From the NCBI GenBank assembly GCA_005281725.1, contig SSBO01000009.1, forward strand, positions 11,918,250-11,982,249: a DNA stretch of 64,000 nt, read 5' to 3'. The position numbers were made by a program, and so were the translations under genes. The notes below the pieces were generated by a model. That model saw nothing but the letters and a program-made list of their open reading frames with translations, was not told the DNA's origin and did not search any database. This DNA comes from Wuchereria bancrofti (lineage: Eukaryota > Nematoda > Chromadorea > Rhabditida > Onchocercidae). Positions 1 to 14,233 of this stretch are shown here, piece after piece. Numbering within the stretch: position 1 is the first letter of the stretch; each line of letters opens with the position of its first letter.

Positions 1-95
1 CTTTGTCCGTTTTTCATTAATTAAATTTATTTATTGACATCCAAATTCTCTTTTTTTCTGGAATTGCAAAAAAAAAAGTTTGATATTTCTTTCAG

Positions 96-3000
96 TGCTA
101 GTACCGCTAATTTAAATCATACAGGCGCGTCATTGCTACAAGTTAAGAGGAATATATTGAAAGTTCAGTCTTAAAATGTTAAATTCCTGATGTTAAGATA
201 AATTTAGTGATCCAGACCATAATGCAACTTTGGAGTATGACATTGAAATAAACGATATTTTAATGGTGGATCAATATAAAGGTTCTATTATGCCAAAGAA
301 TATTTGGAAGCGGCATATAAATACTGTTTATGAAATTTGTGTTTCTGGTAAGAATAATTTATCAATTCTTAATTTGAAATTTATTCACCTAATAAATAAG
401 ACAAGAAAGATTGTTAGAGCCTGAAATAATGACAGAAATTTATAGTCAAGAATATATTTTAGACGGTCCAAATAACGTTTGTGCCAAATGTCGATTCATT
501 TATATACCCATGGATGATACAATTATTCGAGATACGGTTACTCTTGGATTCCCGGATATTCGTTATGAAGAACTGCTGGATAACGATGTGTTTGAGCGAT
601 TCACAAGTGCCATATCACTTTTAGATGATTGGCATAGCGATGATATTTGGGTATTTAGTATTCATACTCATAACAAGTATACGAATGTGTCATTTATTGT
701 TCATCGAGGACATACCGTTCAAAGGTATTATTTATTTATTTATTTATTTAAATTCATAAAACATGCATTTCTTGATTAATTAAATTGCTGAATTTTTAAA
801 CTAATTAACTTGCTAGAAACAAGTGATCTAATGCACCTACTTTAATATGCTATATATCCTCCGCTCCAGCAATATTCGTAGCTTCTGAAACGTTTAAACT
901 ATATGAAGTGCTGAGAATCGATTTTTAAAATCAATTATAAGACAGCATGGGTGTATAATAATGGTCATAATGCATTTAGCGTGTGCAGATACGAACCATT
1001 TAATAAAATATTTGAATTTAAATTTAAAATATGATGAAATTTAACAATTTCGCAAGCTCTATGCATTTGCAAATAGGAGAAAGCATAATTGAAATTTTAA
1101 AAGCCTTTTAATTTAGGTCGGAGCGTGTAGAAGGATTAATTAGAAACGGACTTGCCAAGCTAAGTGACATAATTGGCATGAGATTAACAATACACAGAGA
1201 TGCTACTTGTTCTAATGAACCATGTCCATACTTTCAACAATGTAGAAATACTCAAAAATACGTCAAAACGACGCAGGTAAATAGTGGATTTCTGAAATCT
1301 CACAGTAAAATAAAGGAATCATCTATCATTAGCTAACATTCGTTGGATGTGTCACTCAGTGGATTTTTTACTGTTTGATTTTATTTTTTTTTACATCAAA
1401 CTCTTTCCATCAATTCATAAATATAAAAAAAGTATAAAGAAAAAAATATAAAAACATAAATATAAGAAAAAAATATATATATAAGTTGCATAAAGAGGTT
1501 TTCAATTCTCAAATGGATAAAATTTTGAAGTGGGAAATAAGCAATTTCTCATAGATTCAAATTTCTCTCTTTTTTTTCTTTAAATGAATGGAAAAATTTT
1601 TTCAATGAAAATATTTCAATACGAAAAATATGAAATACCTAGCACAGTTTAATTTGAAATCAAAATAAGTTTGAAACGAAATTCCAGAATTTTAAAACGG
1701 ACAATTTTTTGATGCATTCTTTGGATACTGTTAATTCATTTCAATGTGTATGTCCAGCCGGATTTACAAGTTAGTTTCACTTAATTTTAATTTATATGCT
1801 ACGGATATGTAAGGTTCCATTCATAATTACAACAATAGATGATAGAGCATCGATCAATTTCTTGAATTTCATGCATGTCATTCGACTAATTTTGATGACA
1901 GATGGGTCAACCAATTTCAACATTTGTTTTCCCAATGAAATCTCTCACTAAAACACAATATATTACTTCGTTTTGCATACATATATATATCTCATTTAAT
2001 GACAAAGATAAGAGATGCTAGAAAGAGAGCCCTAAGGATCAAAACGGATTTTCCCATTAAACATTTTGGGGTGTAGAAAGGCCAATGAAACACATCTTAT
2101 CATCAATAAATCATTAGCAATTGAGTAATTTAATTACTTCCTAAGGACTATATGTGTCTTTCTGCCTCTGCGAGAATATTTTTATATAAATTTGTGTATT
2201 TCAATACATTAAATTAATATATAAATACGCAAATAAGTGAACGTATACATATACTGTCCGCAACACTCGTCAACTCTCTGCATGAATGCGCCAAATTTGA
2301 GCAATTGGCCTAGTGACTGACTTACTGCCACCCATAGTCCTTTTAATATTAGTGCTGGACAATGAGTTCCATTCCATTAAACATTCATTAATGGTCTCCA
2401 AACAAGCAAAATGATTGATTTCAGCTGGCAGTTATTCACAAGTTAGGAAAAAAGCGTTGAAATGTCATTCGTGAAACTATTGTTACACGGATCAGTGCCC
2501 TTATATGATATAGCACATTATTCATCCTAGCTTCATATTTCATAATGAACTTGTCAATTTCAAATTGAAATATATAATACAATTATTATGAGAGGGAGAA
2601 AAAGTGGACAAGAGAGCAAGTAGCAACTTTTTAATTAAAGAGGGCATTAAAATGACAAGCAAGTGTGAGTCGATAAACTACCGTGTGAGATGAAAATCAA
2701 ATTAAAATCCCTAAAATTATCGATTATGGTAATATATAATTTGAATATTTATCGCCGATAACAGTAATTGTGTGAAAGAAAAGACTACTTCTTGAAAAAA
2801 AATTTTTTTGTGCTCCTCAATATTTGTTGCAGATAGATTTTAATCTGTCTTATATATCATCAACTTCAAAAATAGCAGAAATTCCATAAATATTTAATAT
2901 AGATAGCAGTAAAATTTTTGAGAAATCAAATGAACAAATGTTTAGTTTCAGATTCTTAATCATTCCTAATACATTTACTTTGCATCTGAGCTTGTATCGG

Positions 3001-6000
3001 CCTCAATTCTCAACGTCTCATTTTGGTTACTGTCAATTGAAACACTGAAAGTTAACTTGGAAAGATGTTGTAGCTCTCGAAATTCTACAGCAAAACTGTT
3101 TAATAAATTTTACAGGTAGCGACGGTATTGAACAATCCTGTAATTATCGTCTTGATATGTGTTTCATGTCACCATGCCAACATCAGGGTACTTGTGTGTC
3201 ACTGGAAAATGGGTATCGTTGCGATTGTCCACCACAATGGACAGGTTATTTCATAATTTAATTACATAAATTGCAGATTTAAATGAATTATTCATGAAGT
3301 TGATAATATTAATTAGTCTATTACTTTCAGACAGCAATTAATTTTTGTTGAAGGAAGTCAAAAATAGCTGAGAAATTTACAACTTGATTAAAGAAAAACT
3401 TTGCATAACTGTGCACAATTTTTACAATCACCACCTATTAAATAGCAATAATTATGATAACTTCAAATTCCTTTCGTTCATTCCATTATAATTGAAATAA
3501 TTGCCAGCAGAAATGTCCTCTGAAACAATCACTTTTAATATTTCTTAAGTTCATCAACAGTTCTCAGCAAGAAATTTTTATGTTATCGAGCAATTCTCTA
3601 TTGCTTAACAAGTAAGCTTGAAAAATGAGAAAGAGGAGAACATGAAATTTCATAAAACAAACAATTTTAAGATGCTTGAACACATTCATTAGATTAATAA
3701 TTGAATTCTTAATAAAGGTTTGCTGTTCAAATTAGCTCATAAACTTTTAATATTGAAAAGGATTTAACATCCAGAAGAAGAGTAACAACAATGAATAATC
3801 GTTAGGAATAGAAATTCTTGGAGTAGTACAAGAAGAATATGTAATAATAACACTCAAAGTGATATGAATAAGTCCTTAAGGCTTCTTTTAGTAACCATTT
3901 TTGGCTCAGAAACTAATAGTAAGAGCTTTTAATGATGATTTGACCCGTTGGGTGCTAGAATAATTACCATTCACAAAATGCTTCCTGTCCCAATGTGTTC
4001 ACATCTTATCCATAGCTTTCATTTCTTCCACTCTTTTCTTCCTTTTCGAATGACAGTCCTAATAAGCTTATATGCAAATGTTCATATAACATTAATGCTT
4101 TTCATTTCATTTCTCCCAAGGGATCGTCTATAGCTCAATCACTTTCTCTGTAATGGATATCACAATGAATTTTCAAACTATAAAAGCTTTAATAAAATTT
4201 AACAAAAAAAAAAAAAGTCATATAGATAAAGTTATATGATAAAAAATGCAGACATGAAAATTTTTACTAACTATTAGTAATTGTTAATTAATGAAGGAAT
4301 AAGTAATGGGAAAAAAAATTATTGGAAAATTGTGGATAAGATTTCTCAATGGAAATCTTTCCATTGCCATAAATTTCTATGATTATTTTTAAAGATGAAA
4401 AGCTAAACAACAAATATTTGGTCAAATAAATTCGATTTAGTGTTATATCATTCAGAAGAAAAATAAAAGAATCGTTTGAGAATAAAATATTATTGCATAA
4501 AATATCTTCGAAATTTCTTGGAAATTCAACTACTGTTAACCTAACAATGAAATAGCATTCTACAAATGATCAAATTTTCAAGGCGAAAATTGCGAGAATT
4601 CAATTTATGTGGACAATTGCTTGCCTAACTTGTGCTTTTCGAATTCTATCTGTAAATTAGTAAACCGAACAGCCAGGTGTATACAGTGTCGTTGGCATTC
4701 CCATGATACAGACTCACAGTGCAGATTGCGTTCATTATCGTTTGGAGAAGATGGTGGTTACATCGTGCTACCCCTACAGATTACTCGAATGCAGTGGAAA
4801 TTGCAGTTTAGGTCTGTAAAAGTTTTTTTAGTTTCAGATTTCACTTTTCAATCTTTTTATTTCAAACTATTATTATGGTTCAGGAATTATAAATCGTATT
4901 GTAGAAAGGTTATAACAAAAAGATTCATCTTATTTCAATATCTGAATCGAATAATTTATGTTTAGTATAGCAACAGTGGAATCAAATGGTGTAATGCTTT
5001 TTGCTGGAAATTTCTCATCCGATTTTCTAGAAGTATCACTTGAGGATGCACTTGTTCGAGGGCGGTTTTCCTTAGGTCATGATATTTATGAGGTCGCTTT
5101 TTCTTTTTATATCATCGTCTAAAAATTTGGCTTTTTTTTCTATTTATTTAAAGTTATCAGTTCTAATTTTATTTTTAACTATGAAAGTTATTTTTTGTTT
5201 GACATCTGTTAATTAGAAATAGACTAAATCTAGCATTGCAAATTATTCAGGTTAGAATGGATGATTGGCCAGAAAACCGAGTAAGTGATGGGAAATGGCA
5301 TCAAATAACACTTGATTATTATGATAATGTTAGTCGATACTTGATCTTTCAATATTTTTGATCTCTAAAAAGTCATCATTTTCAAAAAAAGGTTCAAAAA
5401 ACCTTCAGGAAGAAAATGAGATAAAATAAAATGTTATATTTCATTCAATATAGTTTAATGATTTCAGAAATTGATCATATCACTGGATGATTGCGATGCT
5501 CATATTGCCATGAAATATAGCAATATCACCGGTTACCAGAAATGTGCTGCTGAGGTTATTGCAAAATTACCGAAAAAGTTCGTTAATTTTGCTAAGATCC
5601 GCTAAATTTTATTGGATGAAGTGGGATGAAGGATACGCATACTTGTTTTATGCAAATTTTTACTAATGGGAAAATAAAAAAGTGAAGAATTATAACACGA
5701 AATACTTATAGTATTGAAATATTTTAAGTAATTTATGTAATAGTAACTTAAGTAATAAATTACTCGAAAACTTCTCTTACAGATGTGAAGACCCAGCCGT
5801 AAGTTGTCATCGATTCTTCGACCTTCCTGCTGCTATAAATCTTGGCGGTCGAGCAGTAACTATTGCTGAACAGAATTATATTAATGGAATTGATGGTAAT
5901 CAATATAGTTCAGCAAGAATTCAGGAACCATTCATCGGATGTATCTCAAATCTAACTTTTGATGGAAAAATCGTGGATTTTTCAAAATTTGAGGAATTTG

Positions 6001-6217
6001 AAAAAGTTGGAAACTTACAACCTGGCTGCAAACAGAAACGAAATGATTGTCACAGTAATCCTTGTCATCATACTGCAACTTGTGAGCCAACATGGGATGG
6101 ATATCATTGCCGTTGTAAAGAAACAACGCATACAAATGGACCTTGTATCGATAATGGTAAGCATTCTGTAATTAAATTATTAATTTATTTTAAATCTGAA
6201 AATTAAATTTTGAAGTG

Positions 6218-6255
<38 letters not shown>

Positions 6256-9200
6256 CCAATACAGTGCTCGTAATCATCGTATAATGTATATTAAATGTAG
6301 TTCTTATGATATCATGACCTTTTCTTTACTTATTGGTTAGGATTTTTTATTTCTGAGAGATTGAAAATCACTGAAATTCATTACTTTAGAAGATTCATTT
6401 GTTTCACTGTATGATGAAGAATCGTTTGTCTTCTGGGATGTACCAGATGGTATGAAATTCCACAATTTGTCATTTGAATTTCGGACACGTTCACGTAGAA
6501 CACAAGTTATTGCGGTTGAATTTTCTAAAAGGTCACAATTCATTATTTTCTCGGTATGCTTTTTCGTTACTTATTTCTCTTGAGCATATTGCTCAACTTA
6601 GTTTAATTTATCCAATTAATTTATCATTGCAATAATGGTTGGCAATTTTAAAGTAACTTTTCATGCTTAACGTTTTTAAAGTTAAAACTATTTCGCAAGA
6701 GATTCAGGGAAGATTAGTTTTACATGTTGGATGTAAATGTGACACAGCGATTTGCAATATCATAAACAAGAAATTTCAAATTTAAAATATTTAAGCGCCA
6801 ATTTGTTTTTTGAATTTGAAGGTAAGTCACGGCAAAGGACTGATAAACATTGGTCCTGAACAGTATTTCTTATCATTTCCAAATTTCGCTGACGGTAATC
6901 TGAAAAGTCTTTCAATTGTTGTCGAAAAATATTCTACGCTTGTCGTCATCGATCACTTATACAAAAAGGTTTGACTTCTGTCCGACACTTTTTAAAAATC
7001 TTTTAAAATGTATTTTTCAAGTTTAAATGACCTAATTTTGAAACAAAAAATTTAAAATACTGCCCATATTGCCTCAGAGAATTTATTCACCTCTCTTCTC
7101 TCCTTTGTTGCTTCGTTGAAGCTTCGAGATCCGAATCTTAATTTTCATGAGACAGTTTTACTCATTCATTCAAATTTCAGCGTATTGTTTTGCAAAATAA
7201 TGGTTTATATCGTGACATACGCAAAATTTATTCGGGATTAGCGCCATCAACTAGTTATCCACAGCGTTTTGAAGGATGCCTTCGGAATGTTAAAATCAAT
7301 AATCTACGGTTGAAATTAGCTGAAAATATGATGACAAAGCCTGGTTGTCAAGTATTAATTAACCATATCTTACATAAATGCGAAAATGTTGCACAATACT
7401 TGAAATAATATTAACTTTGGATTATCATCTCCATTTTCTCAATTTCTCCAAACGTTTGAAGGAAATTATTTCAATTTTGTATTTTTCAAAAAAACGAATC
7501 GAGAGAATATTTCTCGAGGAAACGTTTTGAAACTCCTCTTCCATTTTTTAAAATCAATTTTTTTGAATTAAGGTACCAAACGGATGTGATTTACCAAAAG
7601 CCTGTCCTCCTAACAGTATTTGTGTTCGAGAATGGGACCGGCATCGTTGCGAATGCAACCCAGGTATTCACCATTTTTTTTTTAGCAGTTTATTGCGGGT
7701 GAACAGCTACTTTTTAATGATCCAAAATTAATTTAATCTTCGGGATTGCCTTCAAAAGATACTTGGGATTTAGATTATTATTAGAAGTGTGGTTTGCATG
7801 CGCTAATTAGTGAAGAATAAAGATAAAACAGGAATTTTATAGGTTTCATTGGTGATGGATGCGTCAATATTTGTTCATTACCGAATTTATGTGGTAAAGA
7901 AGGCGTATGTCATACAAAAAATAATTCGAAAGGTTATTTTCACTTCATCTCATTTTGTTTATTTCAGTTAATTTTTCTAATTTTCGAGAATTTTACCTTT
8001 TTTCTTATCATTTTGAGCACCAATTTAAGTTCATATGATCATATAAATTGCTGTTTTTTTTTTCTTTATGTTTTCGTTTAATTCTAGTTATATTAATTCG
8101 TTTTATTAATTTGAGAAAATCGAATGGCATCAGTTTTAGGATATAAATGCATCTGCAGTGAAAAATTAAGTGGACAAAATTGTGAACGTAAAACAGCGTT
8201 GCAAATATGCCCAAAAGGATGGTATGGTACTTTCCCGAAATGTAAACAATGTTCCTGTGATATCGAAAGAGGTTTCCTAGAGCAGTGCAATACGGAAACG
8301 GGCGAATGCTATTGCAAGGTTACCTTATCTTCTCGAAAGTATTTCCATTTATTTTTTAATAACTTCTCAAAAAGAGCAAAACAAAAAATGATTTGTAGAG
8401 TGGCGCATATTATTCGGGAGATGAATGCGTATCGTGTGAATGCGGTTATGGTTCCTCAGATTTAACTTGTACCTCGAAAGGTCAATGTCAATGTATGGGA
8501 GAGGCAGTTGGTTATCGATGTGATCGATGTCCTGGTTCAGATCAAGTTCTAGATCGAAAAACTTTAAAATGTTTGAAAATCAGGAATAGATGTCCATCAA
8601 ACATTGAGTATGGTATTCAGTGGCCAACGACAATTGTTGGAGCAACTGCAAGACAAGTGATGTCTTTTTGTCTCCCCAAATTACCGTTATTTTCCAAGTT
8701 ATTATTTATATATGAAAGAACAGGTAAATTTATTGACGAATCGCCTCATCCACGAGGCATTAAACAATTTTGTAATCTGGAAAGAACCATTCAAGATTAC
8801 GTTATTGACTGACTTTTCTGATTTTTTATGAAATTGTAAGTAACATAGTAATTTTCCTAGTTATTTCACGACATTCATTTTACTGATCTTCTTTGTTTAA
8901 GAGTTGTCCAAATGGTGAAGTAGGTTTGGTTATACGGAAATGTCTAAAAAGTGCCTACTGGGATCAGATCAACAGTTATAACTGTACTCTTCCCGCCTTC
9001 ACTAAGGTAATCATAGTCATAGTGAACATTAATTAATTCTTGAAATATCCGAAAGATCTTCATATATAATTCTGATATCACTAAATTTTTTTCGGTACAA
9101 AATGTGTTTACTTTTTGTATATGTGTTTTCAACTATGCTTTGGAATATGTTGCTTTTATAAATATGCAAATAGTATTTCGAAAACGCAAACATTTGTGAT

Positions 9201-12200
9201 TTTTAGTTAGATTTCACTGATCGGACGAAGCTTGTACAAACTTTGTCAAATGCGACAAGTAGCGTGCTGCATTTGAAAGGTGTCAATGTTGTCATTGTGA
9301 GAAAAGTAGTAAAACAATTGATCAGGGAAGAACTTACTGGAAGTAATTCACCCAATAGTCATTTAAGGTTTGTATCTTATTTCAAAAATTCAAACAAAAC
9401 CTTTGAGTTTAAAGGAAAGCTTCGAAGCTTTAAAATCAAACTTTCAAAAAGTTTTATATAAAGTGTAATAAATTGTTCATTCTACCACTACTATTTGCAG
9501 GTCAGCTGAATATACCAATGGGTTATTGAAAATGGGAGACAGTTTATTAAAAATAAAAGATTACCCAAATAATGCACAGTTAATTCGCCTGTTCAATGAT
9601 TATGGTATTCATGTAGCGAATGTGCATCAAATTCATCCTTATCTCAAGCCATTTATGTTTTCCGGACAAAATATGGGTCATTTTTTCTGTCTTTTTCTTC
9701 CACTTTTTTATTAAAATGTAATAAAATCATAGATAACTAAAAAAATTGACGGATTAAACGGAATCGGCTTGTTTGCTAATAGCACAGGTATCTTTTGAAA
9801 GCCGTGCAACAGTTACGTCGATTGCAGCGCAGCATAGTTCAGAAATATTTCTCTCTTTATTCTTTCCGCTGGTCTAAATAGCAATACAGGCGAAGGAATT
9901 ATGCATACAATTTGAACTGCTTAATTGTCGTCGTTTTCAAAACAGTCCAAATTTAGTTTCGCACACAGAATACAATACATTCAGATAAATTTCCGAAATA
10001 AAACCTCTTTCGCGTCATTTAAGTTTTGACAAATATGTATCTTTTGAAAATAATAAATTTTTTGAAGGATTAAATTATAATCGATGTAATTTAATTTGCT
10101 TAGTTTGCAGTATTCGCAATAGATGAGATCTCCGCAGATGGAAGTCGAATATTGCCAAAGTTCAAGAATTTTGTGGACGAACGCTCGGAGAATTTTCGTA
10201 GTATACAGATGAAGCTTTTATGTGAAGATACAACAGCTTATCCAAGAAAAATCGCATTTTACAGTATGTTCAACAATGTGGACCGTTTTCACTGCAACGC
10301 ACCGATCGTTGCGGTTTATTACAATGCAACATGTGCAATTCAAGTACTATTCCCGGTTAGCGAAGAAGCTTGGAAATATCCAGAATGTGTGATTGTAGAA
10401 GGTCCGACAAAGGAAAATGAACTGTCTAGAAGTAAGGATTGGACAGATGGAGATATAGATGCGGGAAATGTATTTCTCGACTGGTCTACGAAAAGAGCGA
10501 CACTTGTAGGACTTAATCGTACCCATGCTATTTGTAATTTCGAAAGATCTGGTATTTACACAGTTATTATTCGACCAGATCATGGAGCGTTGGTAAGTAA
10601 AATTTTCGAAATAGGATTAATTCTGAAGGAAATAAAATTTGAAATTTTCAGCGATGAAATTTTTATTTCAATTCTTAAATTTCTAAATTCTTAAAGCTAA
10701 AAAATTTCTTTAAACGTCAACTTGCAGATTCGTTTTATACCTTCAAAAACCATACCTTATGCTGGATCATTATGCGTGATGTTTGCTGTTGTTTTACTTC
10801 TACTATCAGCAGTCCGAAGTCTTTATCGGCCTTGTCTACGCCTGAGACTTCTTCGATTTGGCTTCATTCTTATGTTTGTACTCGATGTGGTCGCTATTTT
10901 CTTAATTCATCGCCTTCAACCAAGCATTGTATTTGTTTCTACTTTCAGATTTAATTCCCAAGTTTTGAGTTTTGGATTTGCAATTTAACTTTAAAGTCAT
11001 CATTTTATCTGAAAATAGAGCATTTCGATATCTATTATACCTACATTTGCAATTCATTGTAGAAATAAATAACAAAGAGGCTCAAATTTTGTTTCGTCTA
11101 TTTTACTATTATTGTAAAACCTTTTCAGGTATTTTGCCTTGCACGGAATACAATTATAAGCTTATGTACTTCAGCAGTATTTGCGTGGCTTTTTATGTAT
11201 TCTTTCCACATTTATCGACTTCTGGCAACGGGAGAGACAGAGTCGAAGTAAGTTTTAGAATGATTTAGCTATTAAAAAATTAATATCCTCTAACATTTTC
11301 TAAAAAATAAGATAAATTCCTGACTAATTTTTTAAGTACTTTTAATTAATAGCGCTATTAACAAACCAACTTAAACTACATTTTGCGTACTTATTTATTT
11401 ACAAGTGTGCCTTCAAATAAGGACAGATAACGTGTCACATGCAAATTTCTCAAATTTCTACTGACTTTAAATGGATATTTTTCAGTTACTGGATGATAAT
11501 ATTATGTTCAGTGATTATTCCAATACTGTTATCACTAACATCGTTCTTCCTTGCTCCAGGATGTTTGCTTTCACCAAGCCAGCCTTTCTTCTGGGTTCTT
11601 CTGATTCCTGCTGCAATTTATATCTTGGTAATTCACTTTCTGAAATATTTTTTTTTCATCTATTACCAGACCTCATCTCCGTTTTCATTCCTTCTTCCTA
11701 CTCGGTTTATCAATGTTTCATCAAAATTTGCTACTATAAACACAACATTCCCTTGCATCGTTTACTTTTTTTTTATCCTCTCTCGTCATCACAGAAACGA
11801 GCATTGCCTACATATATATAAAGTTCTTCCTCAATTTCTCCACATAAAGTTATGAAGAGTTTGTTACTCACTAAAGTAATCAATTGACAGTAGTAGCATG
11901 ACAACTAATCAATACTGTACTTTTATCATCGATTTTTTACTTAATGGTTGGATTAATCTAGCAGATATAAGGTCAAAATTTTGGAAAAAATATGTCTGGT
12001 TAAGTTGAAAGTGTACCATGAGCAAGTCATATTGCAATCGATGGTTAAACATCCTTGTCATCTTTGAAATATCGCTATTGGTAACAACCAATAGCGATTA
12101 ATTGATAATTACACAATAGCTTCGGAATTTCAAACGCTGTTGAATTTATTGAATTACCGCTTACTTCTAAGTTTATCCCTAATGCTGGTGTAAATGCAAG

Positions 12201-14233
12201 AAAAATTGAAGTTTTTAATTTTTTCTGATTTTTCATATATTTAAATTTTCCGATTTTTTAAATTATGCGGTAGATGATGATAAAAATTTCAGTTTGATTT
12301 CTACGCGTTTTCGACGGCCCTTCTGATATCTTTTAGTAAACAGTTTGACTGTATGGTCACTGAGTATTCCATTCGAACAACACTTTGGTTGCATATTATC
12401 CTGGTTTGTTTTCATTTTATACAAATCGAATTATTCAATTCTTCAAGTAGTTATTTTCCAAAATATTTGATAAATCTTGAAAATACAGCCACAAATAATT
12501 TTGATAAGTGATGGGACAATGCTGAATAAGTAGATATATTAGAAAAAATGGTAAATTAATGACATCTGATAAAGAGTATATGAATTTTCGAAATCCAGTG
12601 ACATCCAATAAAGAAGATATAGAAATTTTCTATTGTTTTGTCTTTATTTCGGTACCATTGTTCATTTCACAAAAATCTTTCACCAGCAGTTAGTTTTTTT
12701 TTTCACTTTAACCTCTTTTTTACTGGAATTCATATTTTTGTTCATTTAAATGAAAATGGAAATGAAAACTAAATGAGACGTTCAATTAGGTCAAAAGGAT
12801 AAAAAATTTATTACATAAAAATGTTCTTTTTAATCAATTTTGGAAATTTGATTATAGAAAAGTAATCGTATGGTTAAAAGAAAAATGTTTCAAACAAAAA
12901 AAGACACATTTTTTCAGTCTATGTTATGCGTATTTTATAATTCTTTTGGTCTGTACATACTATTCGATCACGCCGACAACCCACTTTATGAAATTGCGCT
13001 CAATTCGACATTGGTCTTTGTCGCTACATATATTTTTCTATGGACAAATTATTTTGGTCCAAAGGTACTTGTTATTACCATCACCAAGGATGACCTTTGT
13101 TAAGAAAAAAAAAAAATAAAAAAGCTGAAGTCATTAATAACATTTTTAATTGAAAAAATGTATAAATGAAGTTTCTAATGATTTTAAAATGATTGCTTCA
13201 ATGTCTTATCTATCAAATCCCTCAGCGATTTTTTCTCAAGAATCACTCGATAATATTAACTTGTTAATCAGATTCCCAAATAATTTGATCATATACAATC
13301 TTGCTTCACACTAAAAATACTTCAAATATTTGAAAACCAATCTTCATAGAGTAAATGTATTCAAATATTTACTTGAATCACCGATATTAGATATTCACTA
13401 AAAGGTCACTGCATTAAATATCTTAAGGCATAACATATCGTCTAAACTTAGTATCAGTAGAGGTAGATTTTTGAGAGGAGAATTTATAACTGAATTGTTA
13501 TTATCAGATATAGGAGTTTGTAATACGGAATTTGAAATACGCTTTCCCCCTCGAATTATGTCGCCATTTAAAACCTTATGATGACAAGTTAGGGGTCACA
13601 GATCAAGCTCATATTCATAGCTTGTCTTCTTTTTGTGACTTGTTAAATGGAGCATTTTATAGCAAAGAATTCCTCAATTAGAAGCTATGTAGTATAATGG
13701 AAAGAAGAGAATTTAATTGTGTTTTTAGAGGAATACTCGTTATGATAACGGTTTATGGATGAATAATTTGCCAAAAAGTGCAGAAGAAGTTTTGGGTCCT
13801 CAATGTCAAACTCCCCTCTTGTTGCAGTCATCGAATACAGGTTCATTGTTCATTGTTAATTGTAAGATACCATCAGATTCATTCTGCTTTTTATTTCCAA
13901 ATTTCATAACTTATAGAACTGACCATTTATGAAATGTTTTAAAGTATTCATTAACTAACTATTAAAGATGCGGAAATAAGTGGAAACTGTGTTAATGGAT
14001 GGATGCCAGATATCATACCTTCAACAACATATACACATCAGGAATCGATCCACGATGTACCACATCCAAAAATTTTAAGCCCACCGATGAAAATACTCCA
14101 CCATGAAGCATATGGTAGTGCAGAAGGAATTGCTTTACTTTATCAGGATAATGTTCCAACTAATGATATCGATCATATTTATGGTACCAGTTCTAGCAAA
14201 CATCATTATCCATCATTTACTTTTACTCGTTAA
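96..14233 (+). CDS. fmi-1: Flamingo/CELSR seven-pass cadherin (5' end outside window)
   Basis: Adhesion GPCR of the Flamingo/CELSR family, which acts in planar polarity and axon guidance at the plasma membrane. About 29 exons can be read: 96-141(?), 208-347, 418-724, 1117-1276, 1688-1769, 3116-3244, 4583-4811, 4966-5092, 5251-5328, 5468-5577, 5783-6156, 6390-6553, 6822-6968, 7181-7351, 7573-7663, 7843-7932, 8140-8318, 8399-8656, 8902-9006, 9207-9367, 9501-9676, 10111-10592, 10728-10928, 11129-11247, 11486-11627, 12293-12403, 12918-13064, 13729-13840, 13968-14233. In order they encode the end of a cadherin repeat, the membrane-proximal region with [16 protein letters not shown] repeats, two laminin-G domains separated by an EGF, more EGFs, a laminin-EGF, a HormR domain, a GAIN-like region, seven hydrophobic helices and a short cytosolic tail ending FTFTR. 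Intron phases close from exon 208 onward; the join before it is unclear. The upstream cadherin repeats are missing. The GPS is degenerate (see findings). Confidence 0.9.
1770..3115. other. Long intron of the Flamingo gene
   Basis: This 1.35 kb intron separates the two halves of an EGF repeat: CVCPAGFT before it, and a serine/aspartate-rich lead into the next EGF after it. The next intron, 3245-4582, is of similar size. Both are AT-rich. I see no convincing gene, RNA or mobile element in either. Confidence 0.6.
6218..6255. repeat. (ATT)n microsatellite
   Basis: An uninterrupted run of about 12-13 ATT units lies in the Flamingo intron that follows the EGF between the two laminin-G domains. It is a simple repeat and likely polymorphic in length. 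Confidence 0.9.
12071..12098. repeat. Perfect 12-bp hairpin in an intron
   Basis: The left arm ATCGCTATTGGT is followed by the loop AACA and the exact reverse complement ACCAATAGCGAT. It sits inside the Flamingo intron between the TM5 exon (ending 11627) and the next exon (12293). Confidence 0.85.
12560..12630. repeat. Two-copy diverged tandem repeat, period about 39 bp
   Basis: TGACATCTGATAAAGAG at 12560 recurs as TGACATCCAATAAAGAA at 12599, and both copies continue into a similar A/T-rich stretch ending ATTTTC. It is intronic, upstream of the last transmembrane exon of the Flamingo gene. Confidence 0.6.
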
